Positions 36,965 to 45,694 of a stretch of 64,000 nt of DNA are shown piece by piece. Source of the DNA: Sinobaca qinghaiensis. Lineage in GTDB: Bacteria > Bacillota > Bacilli > Bacillales > Marinococcaceae. Positions within the stretch are counted from its first letter, which is position 1, and every line of letters begins with the position of its first letter. Under the pieces are notes generated by a model. The model made no database searches, was not told the DNA's origin, and was given only the letters and a program-made list of their open reading frames with translations. Location: assembly GCF_003610495.1 (NCBI RefSeq), contig NZ_RAPK01000010.1:1-64000 (forward strand). The letters run 5' to 3'. The translations under genes and the position numbers were made by a program.

Positions 36965-37558
36965 TTATTTTCTTCCATAATCGGCTTTGATTTCGCCCCA
37001 TTGTTTCGTTTCCCATTTCATCAGCGGGTTGTTCCAGCTGTTTTCCTGCAGCCATGTTTCTGCACGATCCACCGCATTCCATATTGGTTCTGTATTTTTG
37101 TCACATGTTAGAGTAGACTTTATTTTTTTATCTTTCACCCATTTTAAGGCCGTCATCGAATCGGAGTATATGGGTATCGAACTGTTTTTTTCTTTTAAAT
37201 ACTGAAGGGCGTGAACAATCGCCAGAAACTCCCCCATGTTGTTCGTCCCCTTAGGAAACCCGGCATGCTCAAATACTATTTCGCCTGTTTTTGTATACAC
37301 GCCTTTATATTCGACTGGACCCGGGTTCCCCCTTGAGCCGACATCAACAGACAGGCTCTCTTCTATATAGCTTTCGGTCTTTGTATTTGATATTGCTTCG
37401 GATTCCCCGTGAAAAGCCTGTTCTGCTTCCGCTTTTGCAGGAAAAGATTTAAAACGGGCGCCGGGATAGCCCTTTACCTGCTTCTGGCACTCCGGCCAGG
37501 TGTTATAAATACCCGGTTTTCTGCCTTTCCATACCACGTAGAATTTCGTTTTCGCCAC
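36965..37558 (-). CDS. rnhA: Ribonuclease H1 with N-terminal hybrid-binding domain
   Basis: Cleaves RNA in RNA/DNA hybrids, 197 aa. Residues 1-50 are the hybrid-binding domain (FYVVWKGRKPGIYNTW; FKSFPAKAEAEQAF). The catalytic domain closely follows the crystallised B. halodurans RNase H1, with its four acidic residues at D72 (SVDVGS), E110 (NNMGEF), D133 (YSDS) and D193 (KADYGRK), one residue offset from D71, E109, D132 and D192. GTG start after GAGGGAG. Confidence 0.95.
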   Translation of the reverse strand: MAKTKFYVVWKGRKPGIYNTWPECQKQVKGYPGARFKSFPAKAEAEQAFHGESEAISNTKTESYIEESLSVDVGSRGNPGPVEYKGVYTKTGEIVFEHAGFPKGTNNMGEFLAIVHALQYLKEKNSSIPIYSDSMTALKWVKDKKIKSTLTCDKNTEPIWNAVDRAETWLQENSWNNPLMKWETKQWGEIKADYGRK

Positions 37559-37573
37559 TGTACTCCCTCTTTC

Positions 37574-37957
37574 TTATCGAAACAAACCGCTTCTTCTTTT
37601 TAAATAAATAATATTGTCCGTCTGGCTGCTGACCGGATATATCCAGGATCGAAACAGCCGGGAAGCTGCTGTATACAGCAGCAGAATCACAGGAAGCGGA
37701 TACACATAAGCATACATCGTCATTGTCATCCAGCCGGTTTCCGTAATTTTTTCCAGAACAAGCCCGTAGAAAACAATGCTGGTCGTCCCCCACATCATAA
37801 TAGTAAACGCGATGTTTACAAAATGAAAAACCGAATACTCTTTTCGGTTATTTACCTCTTTTTCCAGCAGCCACTTCATAATGAGGCTGACTACTATTGT
37901 TATTGAAGCAATCGTGACAGGCAGCAGTATTAAAAAAGCAAGAGTCAGCAAAAGCAT
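37574..37957 (-). CDS. Hypothetical membrane protein, 127 aa
   Basis: Four hydrophobic stretches (about residues 3-25, 45-67, 72-95 in part, and 80-100) indicate a small integral membrane protein. No family is recognised. It ends 15 nt before the rnhA start and is probably co-transcribed with it. The short loops are moderately charged, with a basic C-terminal end. Confidence 0.65.
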   Translation of the reverse strand: MLLLTLAFLILLPVTIASITIVVSLIMKWLLEKEVNNRKEYSVFHFVNIAFTIMMWGTTSIVFYGLVLEKITETGWMTMTMYAYVYPLPVILLLYTAASRLFRSWIYPVSSQTDNIIYLKRRSGLFR

Positions 37958-38061
37958 AATCTCTCCTCTTTTCTTTTAAGCTGAGGCTTCCCGGACGGTT
38001 ATTATAGTAGTGATATTTTATCATGGCAGCTCTCTGCTTCAAAGATAACCGCATTACATAA

Positions 38062-38092
38062 CAAAAGAACTCTCCGTATCAGGAGAGTTCTT
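38062..38092 (-). terminator. Terminator after the small lipoprotein gene
   Basis: AAGAACTCTCC pairs perfectly with GGAGAGTTCTT around GTATCA. On the minus strand it is followed by TTTTG. Confidence 0.75.
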
Positions 38093-38096
38093 CGTA

Positions 38097-38240
38097 TTAC
38101 ATGTCGCCTTCTTCCATATCTTCTCCCATCGGATCTTCCTCCGGCGGAGGCTCTTCTTCCGAGTCCGTCTCCCCGCAGGATGCCAGCACGCCTACAGTCA
38201 ATATTCCGGAAAGAGCTGCGTAAAGCATTTTTCTGCTCAT
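38097..38240 (-). CDS. Small acidic lipoprotein, 47 aa
   Basis: A short gene with a perfect AAAGGAGG site. The N terminus MSRKMLYAAL-SGILTVGVL ends in the lipobox LASC, so cysteine 22 should be lipidated and the rest held outside the membrane. The mature part is about 25 residues, almost all acidic or proline (ETDSEEEPPPEED). Similar tiny lipoproteins exist in Bacillaceae without a known role. A palindrome lies just upstream and a terminator just behind. Confidence 0.75.
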   Translation of the reverse strand: MSRKMLYAALSGILTVGVLASCGETDSEEEPPPEEDPMGEDMEEGDM

Positions 38241-38258
38241 TTACGTACCTCCTTTAAG

Positions 38259-38279
38259 AAATAGTTTAATTAACTATTT
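38259..38279. promoter_or_regulatory. Palindrome upstream of the lipoprotein gene
   Basis: AAATAGTT-TAATT-AACTATTT: two perfect 8-bp arms with a 5-nt spacer, 19 bp before the ATG. It could be a MarR- or TetR-type operator; no matching regulator is in the window. Confidence 0.5.
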
Positions 38280-38317
38280 CCTGAAAAGGCTTACTTAAAA
38301 CAGATTTTTTCTTTTTT

Positions 38318-39622
38318 TCACTCCGGGAAAAACTGCTGGAATACTGTGTCTTTCTGTATGGGAAAGCGTTCATAGCTGCAGACTGCATTAATAATAGCTT
38401 GGTTTCGGAGAACAGACAGCGTCAGATTGGTCGCTGCCGTTCCGTGAGAATGGTCAATATTAACGAGCGTAAATAAAGAATGCTCCCTATTGTCCTTGAA
38501 CTTAATCCGGTAATGATCATCCACTTCAAAGTGCGTGTCATCTTCCCAGGAAAGCTCCTCTTTCATGTCTTCCAGCCAATCCGGAAGACTTGGCTTGTAT
38601 CCTGTTCCAAGCACTAATTTATCTGTGGGATGATAAAAGGTTTTTTCTTTCTGCCACTGGAAGCATTCCACTATATACGAATATTCCTCGGCTTCGGTGA
38701 TACCTTTCATTTCCGTCATCGCCTGAAGCGTAACTTTTGGATCCTCCCGTTCTATCGACCGGTGATAAAGCAGGTCATAGATTTTGTAGAGAATGTCCTG
38801 CTCTATTCCTTTTCTTGCCTGGTCAAGGTTGGGAAGTCCTTTCATTCTTGTATCAAAATCAAGCGAACGGAAATAGTCGACATAATCAGGCGAGAAGATT
38901 TCACGAGCTACTTTGGCATTCTCTGCCTGGAAAAACTGTGGAGACCTTGTAAACCAGGAGAGACGGTAGTCGAAATATTTCTGATCCTGAAGCAGATCAT
39001 AAAATACCTCTGCTGCACTCTGTCCGGATCCGATAATAGTAACGGCTTTGGCATCACGGAGCGTTTCTTTATTAAAGCTGTAGTTTTCTGTGTGATAAAT
39101 GTCCTCCTGATTGGTGCCTTCCAATCCAGGTGGAACGATCGGAGTATTTCCAACACCGAGGACTACATGTTTTGCATAGTAAATTTCTGTTCTATCTTCA
39201 TCGACCTGCTTCACTTTTACTTTGTAGCAGCCTTTTTCTTTTACTTCTTCTACATTGCTAACCTCATACCCGAACCGGCAGGAAGCAAGCTGTCCTGACA
39301 CCCATTTGCCGTAGGAATCATACTCCCGGCGGGGCACCTGCATTTTCTCATTAAAGTAAAATTGAAACATCCGGTTATGCTTGTGAAAATAATTAAGCAT
39401 GCTGTAGGGACTTGTAGGATCAGCAAACGTAACAAGGTCAGCCAGGAAGGAGGAATTAAGCACTGTGCCTTCAATCAGCATACCGGGATGCCACTCAAAT
39501 TGGCTTTTCTGCTCAAAAAATATTTCCTCTACTTCCTCCACCTGATCGAGCAGCGCGGCTAACCCTAAGTTAAAAGGACCGATACCTATGCCGATAACAT
39601 CATAAATCTTTTCAGTATTCAT
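38318..39622 (-). CDS. L-lysine/L-ornithine N-monooxygenase (IucD/PvdA family)
   Basis: FAD and NADPH-dependent enzyme that hydroxylates the side-chain amino group of lysine or ornithine for hydroxamate siderophores, 434 aa. The FAD motif GIGIGPFNLGLAALLD is at about 12-27, the NADPH motif IGSGQSAAEVF near 200, and FLADLVTFADPTS is typical of the family. I use the ATG at 39622. No siderophore synthetase (IucA/IucC or NRPS) is nearby. It lies just after the antiporter gene without an obvious terminator between. Confidence 0.88.
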   Translation of the reverse strand: MNTEKIYDVIGIGIGPFNLGLAALLDQVEEVEEIFFEQKSQFEWHPGMLIEGTVLNSSFLADLVTFADPTSPYSMLNYFHKHNRMFQFYFNEKMQVPRREYDSYGKWVSGQLASCRFGYEVSNVEEVKEKGCYKVKVKQVDEDRTEIYYAKHVVLGVGNTPIVPPGLEGTNQEDIYHTENYSFNKETLRDAKAVTIIGSGQSAAEVFYDLLQDQKYFDYRLSWFTRSPQFFQAENAKVAREIFSPDYVDYFRSLDFDTRMKGLPNLDQARKGIEQDILYKIYDLLYHRSIEREDPKVTLQAMTEMKGITEAEEYSYIVECFQWQKEKTFYHPTDKLVLGTGYKPSLPDWLEDMKEELSWEDDTHFEVDDHYRIKFKDNREHSLFTLVNIDHSHGTAATNLTLSVLRNQAIINAVCSYERFPIQKDTVFQQFFPE

Positions 39623-39655
39623 CTGCACACTCTTTTCTTTCCGAAAGTTGCCTTT

Positions 39656-40951
39656 TTAAAGAACCATAGCTGCGATCAGCCCGAAGATAAACAAAGGAAT
39701 GTTGTAATGAAGGAACGTCGGCACGCATGTATCCCAAATATGATTATGACGGCCGTCCGCATTCAAACCGGAAGTTGGTCCAAGCGTCGAATCGGAAGCG
39801 GGTGAACCGGCATCTCCCATAGCTCCAGCCGTACCGACAATAGCAGCTGTAGCAAGAGGAGAAAATCCTACACTTAAACAAAAAGGCACAAACAGCGCCG
39901 CTAAAATAGGGATCGTACCAAAAGAAGTACCAATGCCCATAGTAATAATCAAGCCGGTTAAAAGCATGACTGCTGCTGTCAGTAAAGTAGCACCGGCAGA
40001 GTATTGAATAGTCTGGTCCACCATCTGCTCCACAGCACCTGTTTCCTGAAGCACGTTGGCAAAACCAGACGCGATCAGCATAACAAAAGCAATCATTCCC
40101 ATTAATTTAATTCCTTCGTTTACAACACTGTCACCATTTTTAAAAGGCACGACAACAAACAAGAACATTAATACAATCCCGGTAAGTGCTCCGAGAATCA
40201 GCGAGTCAAAATAAATCTGCGAACCGAGCGCTGCTGCAATGGCAATAATAGTAAGCAGATGCTGTTTTGTAAATGAAACAGTGCCTGCAGCAGGTTCTTC
40301 TTCCGGAACACTCTCCGGATTAGTGTTTCTTGGCTTTCTGTAAGTAATAAATAAAGCTATGAATAATCCAATAATCATGCCGATACCCGGAAGCAGCATC
40401 GCTTTCCAAATTTCAGTATGTGTCATATCCATGCCGCCTGAAGTCATTTCGACCGCTATCGTATTATGAAAAATATATCCATAACCAACAGGAAGCATAA
40501 CGTAAGGTGCTTTCAGCCCAAAAGTCAAAGCTGCCGCAACCGCACGGCGGTCTACTCTCATTCGGTCAAATAAAGATAAGAGCGGCGGAATAAGAATAGG
40601 AATAAATGCAATATGCACCGGCACCACATTCTGCGAAAGACAGGCCACACCTGCAATTGTAAGCAGAAGCACGCCCCGCTTACCTTTTAGTGTTTTAATT
40701 AAGTACTGCACCAATACATTTGTTATGCCGGAATAACCGATCATAATCGCAAATACTCCCAGCATGATATAGCTCAGAGCTGTATTAGCCTGGCCGCCCA
40801 TTCCTTCCACGAGCAGTTCAAGTGAAGCGGTAATATCAAGTCCTGCGAGCATTCCGCCTGCAATACCGGCGATAAGTATAGCCAGCACCACGTTTACCCG
40901 GAGCAGGCTTAAAATAATCATAATGAGTACAGAAGAAATAACAATTAACAT
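39656..40951 (-). CDS. YuiF-type Na+/H+ antiporter family protein
   Basis: Integral membrane transporter, 431 aa, of the NhaC/YuiF-like group in the ion transporter superfamily. About eleven hydrophobic segments occur. GVACLSQNVVPVHIAFIPIL (in part) and MGDAGSPASDSTLGPTSGLN (in part) are characteristic of YuiF. Sodium/proton exchange suits a salt-loving cell, but some relatives move amino acids. AAAGGGGA precedes the ATG. Confidence 0.85.
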   Translation of the reverse strand: MLIVISSVLIMIILSLLRVNVVLAILIAGIAGGMLAGLDITASLELLVEGMGGQANTALSYIMLGVFAIMIGYSGITNVLVQYLIKTLKGKRGVLLLTIAGVACLSQNVVPVHIAFIPILIPPLLSLFDRMRVDRRAVAAALTFGLKAPYVMLPVGYGYIFHNTIAVEMTSGGMDMTHTEIWKAMLLPGIGMIIGLFIALFITYRKPRNTNPESVPEEEPAAGTVSFTKQHLLTIIAIAAALGSQIYFDSLILGALTGIVLMFLFVVVPFKNGDSVVNEGIKLMGMIAFVMLIASGFANVLQETGAVEQMVDQTIQYSAGATLLTAAVMLLTGLIITMGIGTSFGTIPILAALFVPFCLSVGFSPLATAAIVGTAGAMGDAGSPASDSTLGPTSGLNADGRHNHIWDTCVPTFLHYNIPLFIFGLIAAMVL

Positions 40952-41027
40952 ATAGAATCCCCTTTATTATATTAGCACTCTGCCAAAGTAAAGTATAAAG
41001 GGGATCAATTGTTTATTCAACGCCGAA

Positions 41028-41258
41028 TTAAAGGTTTCTTCCTTTCGGCGGTTTTTCGAGTCCGGCCGGATCATCATCCGGATTGATTTCTCCTTCTTCC
41101 AGGTAGGCTTCCTGATCGTAAAGACCGTTTACCTGCCCTTCTGAAAGCTCCTCTTCTTCAAGCTCCTGCAGTTCTTTAATGTACGTGTACACGGCGTCCG
41201 CTTCTTCGTCTGTTAAGTGATCAACCATTTGATGAAGCTCATCTCTTGTTACTGCCAT
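41028..41258 (-). CDS. Small acidic protein, 76 aa, unknown
   Basis: Strongly acidic soluble protein. The first half (VTRDELHQMVDHLTDEEADAVYTYI in part) resembles the helical N-terminal domain seen in small DUF2281-like or antitoxin-like proteins. The rest is low-complexity acidic ending in PPKGRNL. It starts one base after the TspO-like stop, so the two are coupled. No toxin partner is seen. Function unknown. Confidence 0.65.
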   Translation of the reverse strand: MAVTRDELHQMVDHLTDEEADAVYTYIKELQELEEEELSEGQVNGLYDQEAYLEEGEINPDDDPAGLEKPPKGRNL

Positions 41259-41259
41259 C

Positions 41260-42015
41260 CTATCTCACTGCCTTTCCTTTACTTTTCCAAATTTCCCACA
41301 CACCAAATGCCAGAATACCAAGCGCTGCAATAAACGCAACGGCAGCTAGAAATGGATATGCTTCGTTTCTCTCTGCAAAAATCCCAAAATATGCCCATAC
41401 AAAAACAAGCAGATAAATAATATCTTTTTGTTTTCTCATCACATAGGCAGGTATAGCGGTTCCTATGATTACAACCAGTCCTGTCCAAAAGGAACCTGGA
41501 AAGATCAGGCCATCAATACCCAGCGTCACAAACACAATACCGACGTTGACGATAAAAGCAACCGTTACCCAGCCTGTATAGAGGGAAAAGGGCAATTTCT
41601 GCAGAAAAGATGCTCCCTGCATGCTAAGACGTCTGTAAATTACCAGCAGGCTTGCCAAAAGCCCTGTCATTGCGACAAACGTGAGCAGGAATTGTTCGTA
41701 ATGAAACATAAAAAGCCAGAAAATATTAAAGAAACTGCTGATTAGAAACCATGGGCCTATAGCCGTAAAAATATACTGCTGTTTTCTTTTTACAAGAAAG
41801 GATGCAACAATCCATCCTAAAAGTGCGAGGTAGATAACCCCCCAAATGGAAAACACATAACCCGCAGGTGTAAACAGTACATTCAGCCTGTCGGACAGAG
41901 CCCCTGTGCTGTTATTGTTCAAAGGAAGAGCATTAGCAAGTCCATTCATAATAATAACGAGCACAAAAGCTGCCGCATTGGCTATTCTAAGTGTGTTTGG
42001 TTCCAGCTTATTCAA
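41260..42015 (-). CDS. TspO/MBR-like tryptophan-rich sensory protein (long form)
   Basis: Integral membrane protein, 251 aa, with about seven hydrophobic segments. NALPLNNNSTGALSDRLNVL (in part), FTPAGYVFSIWGVIYLAL (in part) and a high tryptophan content match the long 'tryptophan-rich sensory protein' group distantly related to TspO. TTG is the start, 5 nt after GGGGGGA. Two palindromes lie just upstream. Role in tetrapyrrole or stress sensing is only inferred from the family. Confidence 0.78.
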   Translation of the reverse strand: MNKLEPNTLRIANAAAFVLVIIMNGLANALPLNNNSTGALSDRLNVLFTPAGYVFSIWGVIYLALLGWIVASFLVKRKQQYIFTAIGPWFLISSFFNIFWLFMFHYEQFLLTFVAMTGLLASLLVIYRRLSMQGASFLQKLPFSLYTGWVTVAFIVNVGIVFVTLGIDGLIFPGSFWTGLVVIIGTAIPAYVMRKQKDIIYLLVFVWAYFGIFAERNEAYPFLAAVAFIAALGILAFGVWEIWKSKGKAVR

Positions 42016-42034
42016 GTAATCCCCCCATTTCTAT

Positions 42035-42051
42035 ACGGGTATAATACCCGT
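42035..42051. promoter_or_regulatory. 17-bp perfect palindrome upstream of the TspO-like gene
   Basis: ACGGGTATAATACCCGT is self-complementary about its centre. It sits in the 46-bp gap between the MATE and TspO-like genes and could be an operator or part of a hairpin. Confidence 0.55.
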
Positions 42052-42055
42052 TATA

Positions 42056-42074
42056 CGAACGTTATACACGTTCG
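42056..42074. promoter_or_regulatory. Second palindrome at the MATE gene end
   Basis: CGAACGT-TATAC-ACGTTCG, perfect 7-bp arms with a 5-nt spacer, overlapping the stop of the MATE gene. No T run follows on either strand. Confidence 0.45.
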
Positions 42075-43426
42075 GGATGGAGTTTTTCTTTTTTATTCTG
42101 AATATTTCTCAGCCGTACAGCAAGCGTTGAAGCAATAACCGCTAGAGCTGCAATCAATCCTACCCAGTAGCCGAACGGCCCGAGCGCACTGAACCTGGCA
42201 AGGACAATTCCTAGAGGAAGCCCGATAATCCAAAACGCAATAAAAGCATATAAAAATGGAATATTAACGTCTTTATGGCCGCGCAGTATGCCCTGTATCG
42301 GAGTCGCGATCGCATCCGAAAGCTGAAAGAAAATAGCATAAATCAAAAATACATTCATCCACTCTGCCACGGTGCTGTCTGTCGTATACAAAAATATGAC
42401 AGGCCCTCTGGTGGCGTAAATAATAATAGACGCTGCTACTCCCATCGCCAGTGCTGTCAGCATGCCCAGCTTTGCATAGCTTCTCGCATGGCTGTAACGC
42501 CCTGCCCCTACTTCATGTCCAACGACAATCGTTAATGCGAAAGCAATACTGAGGGGAAGCATATAAAGAAGGGAAGCAAAATTTAAAGCCGCCTGATGTG
42601 CGGCAATTACAGCGGTGCTGAATTCGCTCATTAAAAGCGTGACTGCTGCAAAAATACTCGTTTCAAAGAAAATGGTGCAGCCGATAGGCAGGCCGATGAA
42701 TAATATTTCTTTCCAAATACCGGGAAGCACACGATAGCTCGTACGGAAAATCCGGTATTCCCGAAAAGGCGTTACCTTTGCTACAAAATAAATAGTAATA
42801 AACAGTATGAACCAGTAAGTAACAGCTGAAGCATAGCCTGCGCCTATTCCGCCAAGCTCTGGAAAACCGAAATGCCCAAAGATTAAGACATAGTTCAATA
42901 CAACATTGACCGGCAGCGCAAGCAGCGTAATCACCATCGTGACTCTTGTATGGCCGAGCGAGTCAATAAACCCTCTTAGTGCCTGTTGGATAAATAAAGG
43001 AAGAATGCCAAACGAAAGGCCGATCAAATAATGTTTGGCGACCTGGGCGACCTGGGGCTCGAGTTCCATCAATCCAATAATAGGATTAAGCGTAAAGGCT
43101 CCTGCAGCCAGAATCACAAGAGACAAAGCAACGGCCAGATAGGCACCCTGTATCACCTTCATGGAGACCACGTCTTCTTCTTTTGCACCGATATGCTGTG
43201 ATAAAATGGGCGGCAGCGCCATCATGATTCCCATAATACCTGTCGACACAGGAAGCCAGATGCTTGACCCAATGGCAACACCGGCCAGCTCTGAAGCCCC
43301 TGCCCGTCCCGACATCATCGTATCGACCAGGTTCATGCCGAATAAACCAAACTGTGTAATAAGAATCGGCATCATAATAAAAATAAATAAACGGAATTTC
43401 TCCCTGGTGGATTTTGTTTCATACAT
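42062..43426 (-). CDS. MATE family efflux transporter (second copy, NorM-like)
   Basis: Membrane exporter, 454 aa, twelve hydrophobic segments. MPILITQFGLFGMNLVDTMM (in part), SGRAGASELAGVAIGSS, ALPPILSQHIGA and HEVGAGR are typical NorM-type features. It differs clearly in sequence from the first MATE copy at 29734, so it is not a recent duplicate. AGAGGGAAA precedes the ATG. Substrate unknown. Confidence 0.9.
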   Translation of the reverse strand: MYETKSTREKFRLFIFIMMPILITQFGLFGMNLVDTMMSGRAGASELAGVAIGSSIWLPVSTGIMGIMMALPPILSQHIGAKEEDVVSMKVIQGAYLAVALSLVILAAGAFTLNPIIGLMELEPQVAQVAKHYLIGLSFGILPLFIQQALRGFIDSLGHTRVTMVITLLALPVNVVLNYVLIFGHFGFPELGGIGAGYASAVTYWFILFITIYFVAKVTPFREYRIFRTSYRVLPGIWKEILFIGLPIGCTIFFETSIFAAVTLLMSEFSTAVIAAHQAALNFASLLYMLPLSIAFALTIVVGHEVGAGRYSHARSYAKLGMLTALAMGVAASIIIYATRGPVIFLYTTDSTVAEWMNVFLIYAIFFQLSDAIATPIQGILRGHKDVNIPFLYAFIAFWIIGLPLGIVLARFSALGPFGYWVGLIAALAVIASTLAVRLRNIQNKKEKLHPERV

Positions 43427-43464
43427 AGTTTTCCCTCTGTTTCATGCACACTTTTTCCGTGCTC

Positions 43465-45150
43465 TTATAAAAATTCCCGTACGACCCTCCTGATAAAATA
43501 AGGCAGGATCTCAAAACTATAAGGCTTATACAGCCGCTCTGTATACTGGTGGGCATCCCGTCCATAAACTCCGAGATTAACGGCCGGAACCGCAAGTTCT
43601 TTCATAGCCTGCAGAGGCAGCTGATGTGACTTAAATCCTCCCGGCATATGAGGAACCACAGCTCGTTCTCCTCCCGGCAGAAACTTATTTTCCAAAGATA
43701 AAAAACTGCTGTCGGATATAAAAGGAAAGTACTGCCTGGCAGCAATGCGGAGCTGATATGTTTTCTGCACGGCCTCCAGTGCTGTTTGAAGCTTTTCCTG
43801 AATATCTGATTTTTTAACCGCCACCGGAGGAATAAGAGGAGCACTAAGAAACAAAAGAATTAAAGGAGACTTATCCGGATCTTCACGTTTTACAGCCTCT
43901 GCTATGTAAAAGCTTTTTTCTCTTGCATCCAGCGTTTCTGATTCTTTCTCCGCTTTTTCTACTGCGGCCCTGACATCTATTCCTTTTCTTTCAAGCCGTC
44001 CGCAGTAAGTGTCCCATTTTTCTATGCGTATCTCCCATGAAGGCGGAGTGCCGGCTTGCTTTCCGGTTTTTTCCAGAAATGTGTCGTATCTCTTTTTCAT
44101 ATCTTCGGCAATCTCTGCTGCTGCCTTCTCTGCTGCGTCATAAAGCTTCTGAACGGCGCCTTCGATTGACTCTTCATACAGAAAATAATTAAAATACATG
44201 CGGGCATTTTCTGCTGTCTGTACATTATATCCCTGCTTGGAATCCTTCTGCTGCAGACAGACAGGCGGAAGCGTAAATTCGCCGGGAATGGTTTCCATAA
44301 ATTCCGTATTGTAGCTGACCGCCTGATTCAGTGCCGAAGAGATAAAGGTAGGATCTAGTCCTTCCATTACTTCCCCTGCATGAACCGGACGCCCGAAGAT
44401 AGAGAAACAGGCGAGCATTTTTCCAGCCGATCCCAAATAAGCATAGTAATTGGGATCCCCTTCATATAAAGAAGTGGTGTAATCATTGTTAACCGCCAGG
44501 CTGTAATGAAGATTTCTTTCCCTGCGCAGCCTTAGAAACTCTTCTACAGCCGCCTTCATTCCACTGTGATCATTTTCTTCTCCCGCATTCAATAACAGCA
44601 GGATATTTCCTTTCCACTCGTTACCATGCGTGCTGTAATAAAGAAAATTTAAAAGGTGGACGGCAATACCACTTTTCATATCTACTGAACCGCGGCCAAA
44701 AAGCCAGTCGTCTCCCAATGCATCCTCTGCTGCACCCGTATGGGAATTTTGACTGAAAAAGTACTCTTTCAATCTTTCCGGGGCGCCGGCTATAGACTGG
44801 AGATTTCCATAATCGGTTATTCCTACAGTATCGTAATGCGCATGAAATATCACCGTATCCGGGGACGGTTCTGCACTTGAGACAAACGCAAAAATATTTT
44901 TCCGCTGCAGATCATCTCCAGGAATAGTCTGCTTCCATACATCTCCGGGATTTGTTTTGAAACAGGGAAACTGCTGTAAAAATTGATACAAAAACGAAGA
45001 AATATCATTCTCTCCTTTTGTATCTGTTACGCTCGTTATCTCTATCAGCCTCTTCGTAACCAGTTCCAGCTGTTCTGCGAACGATCTTCCATTAAGCTGG
45101 TTGTACAGCTGTTCTGGAGAAAGGCCTGTATTATTTTCCGGCAGCTGCAT
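43465..45150 (-). CDS. rocB: RocB-like M20 family peptidase
   Basis: Zinc-dependent M20 hydrolase of the RocB type, 561 aa, an arginine-utilisation gene product of uncertain reaction in B. subtilis. Metal ligands are suggested by FHAHYDTVG, GRGSVDMKSG and NAGEENDHSG. I start at the ATG at 45150, which follows AAAGGAGGAAGG; the longer reading adds 23 lysine-rich residues. Here it stands alone, without rocA or rocC. Peptidase or amidase action on an arginine-derived compound is inference. Confidence 0.82.
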   Translation of the reverse strand: MQLPENNTGLSPEQLYNQLNGRSFAEQLELVTKRLIEITSVTDTKGENDISSFLYQFLQQFPCFKTNPGDVWKQTIPGDDLQRKNIFAFVSSAEPSPDTVIFHAHYDTVGITDYGNLQSIAGAPERLKEYFFSQNSHTGAAEDALGDDWLFGRGSVDMKSGIAVHLLNFLYYSTHGNEWKGNILLLLNAGEENDHSGMKAAVEEFLRLRRERNLHYSLAVNNDYTTSLYEGDPNYYAYLGSAGKMLACFSIFGRPVHAGEVMEGLDPTFISSALNQAVSYNTEFMETIPGEFTLPPVCLQQKDSKQGYNVQTAENARMYFNYFLYEESIEGAVQKLYDAAEKAAAEIAEDMKKRYDTFLEKTGKQAGTPPSWEIRIEKWDTYCGRLERKGIDVRAAVEKAEKESETLDAREKSFYIAEAVKREDPDKSPLILLFLSAPLIPPVAVKKSDIQEKLQTALEAVQKTYQLRIAARQYFPFISDSSFLSLENKFLPGGERAVVPHMPGGFKSHQLPLQAMKELAVPAVNLGVYGRDAHQYTERLYKPYSFEILPYFIRRVVREFL

Positions 45151-45206
45151 ATGTTCCTTCCTCCTTTTGTTTTCTTTATTGTATCGCATGATCGTATTTT
45201 TACAAA

Positions 45207-45244
45207 AATAGAAAAGCATCTTTAAGCTGGAATGCTCAAAGATG
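45207..45244 (-). terminator. Terminator after sirC
   Basis: On the minus strand GCATCTTT pairs with AAAGATGC, extended by GAGC/GCTT, followed by TTTTCTATTTTT. It overlaps the sirC stop and ends the whole cys-sir operon. Confidence 0.75.
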
Positions 45245-45694
45245 CCGAAGCTGGTTTTTTATGGAATAAAGATGGTTTTTTATCGCTTTTGCCAGGCGGG
45301 GGGAACGGCCTCCTGTAGAAACAGCTATATGAAACTCTTTTTCTTTAAGGACAGCTGGAAAAGCCGTATTTCCAAATGTCTTATCGTCTGCCCCATTAAT
45401 AAGCTGATTCGGGCTGTGATGTGCTTTTAGCATGTTGATTGCTTCCCTGCTTCCGGAAGCTGAAATAATGAGAAAGGCACCGCTTATATGTTCCGGGCGG
45501 GCTTTGTCTTTTATCATCGTGATTTTTTTCCCTGGAGCCCACTGTTCAAAATCAGCATGAAATTCCGGCGCTACTACCGTAATATCAGCCCCTGACGGTT
45601 CCAGCTTCACTGCTTTGCGAAAAGCAATCTTACCTCCGCCTATTATAACAACAGGCATATCGGAAAGAGAGAGAAAAACCGGAAAATCATACAT
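45236..45694 (-). CDS. sirC: Precorrin-2 dehydrogenase SirC (YlnF)
   Basis: NAD-dependent oxidation of precorrin-2 to sirohydrochlorin in siroheme synthesis, 152 aa. The nucleotide-binding loop is VIIGGGKIAFRKA after the hydrophobic PVFLSLSD strand, and ISASGSREAIN follows, as in CysG N-terminal domains. It lacks a separate ferrochelatase domain, matching the Bacillus three-protein route (SumT, SirC, SirB). The start overlaps sirB by 8 bp. Confidence 0.92.
   Translation of the reverse strand: MYDFPVFLSLSDMPVVIIGGGKIAFRKAVKLEPSGADITVVAPEFHADFEQWAPGKKITMIKDKARPEHISGAFLIISASGSREAINMLKAHHSPNQLINGADDKTFGNTAFPAVLKEKEFHIAVSTGGRSPRLAKAIKNHLYSIKNQLRHL

Noticed and set aside
38630-39298. 222-aa ORF opposite the N-hydroxylase gene
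   Set aside because: Shadow ORF without a ribosome binding site; the minus-strand FAD enzyme is clearly the gene.
41028-41258. Toxin-antitoxin pair involving the 76-aa acidic protein
   Set aside because: The N-terminal half is antitoxin-like in feel, but the neighbour is a TspO-like membrane protein and no toxin fold is present.
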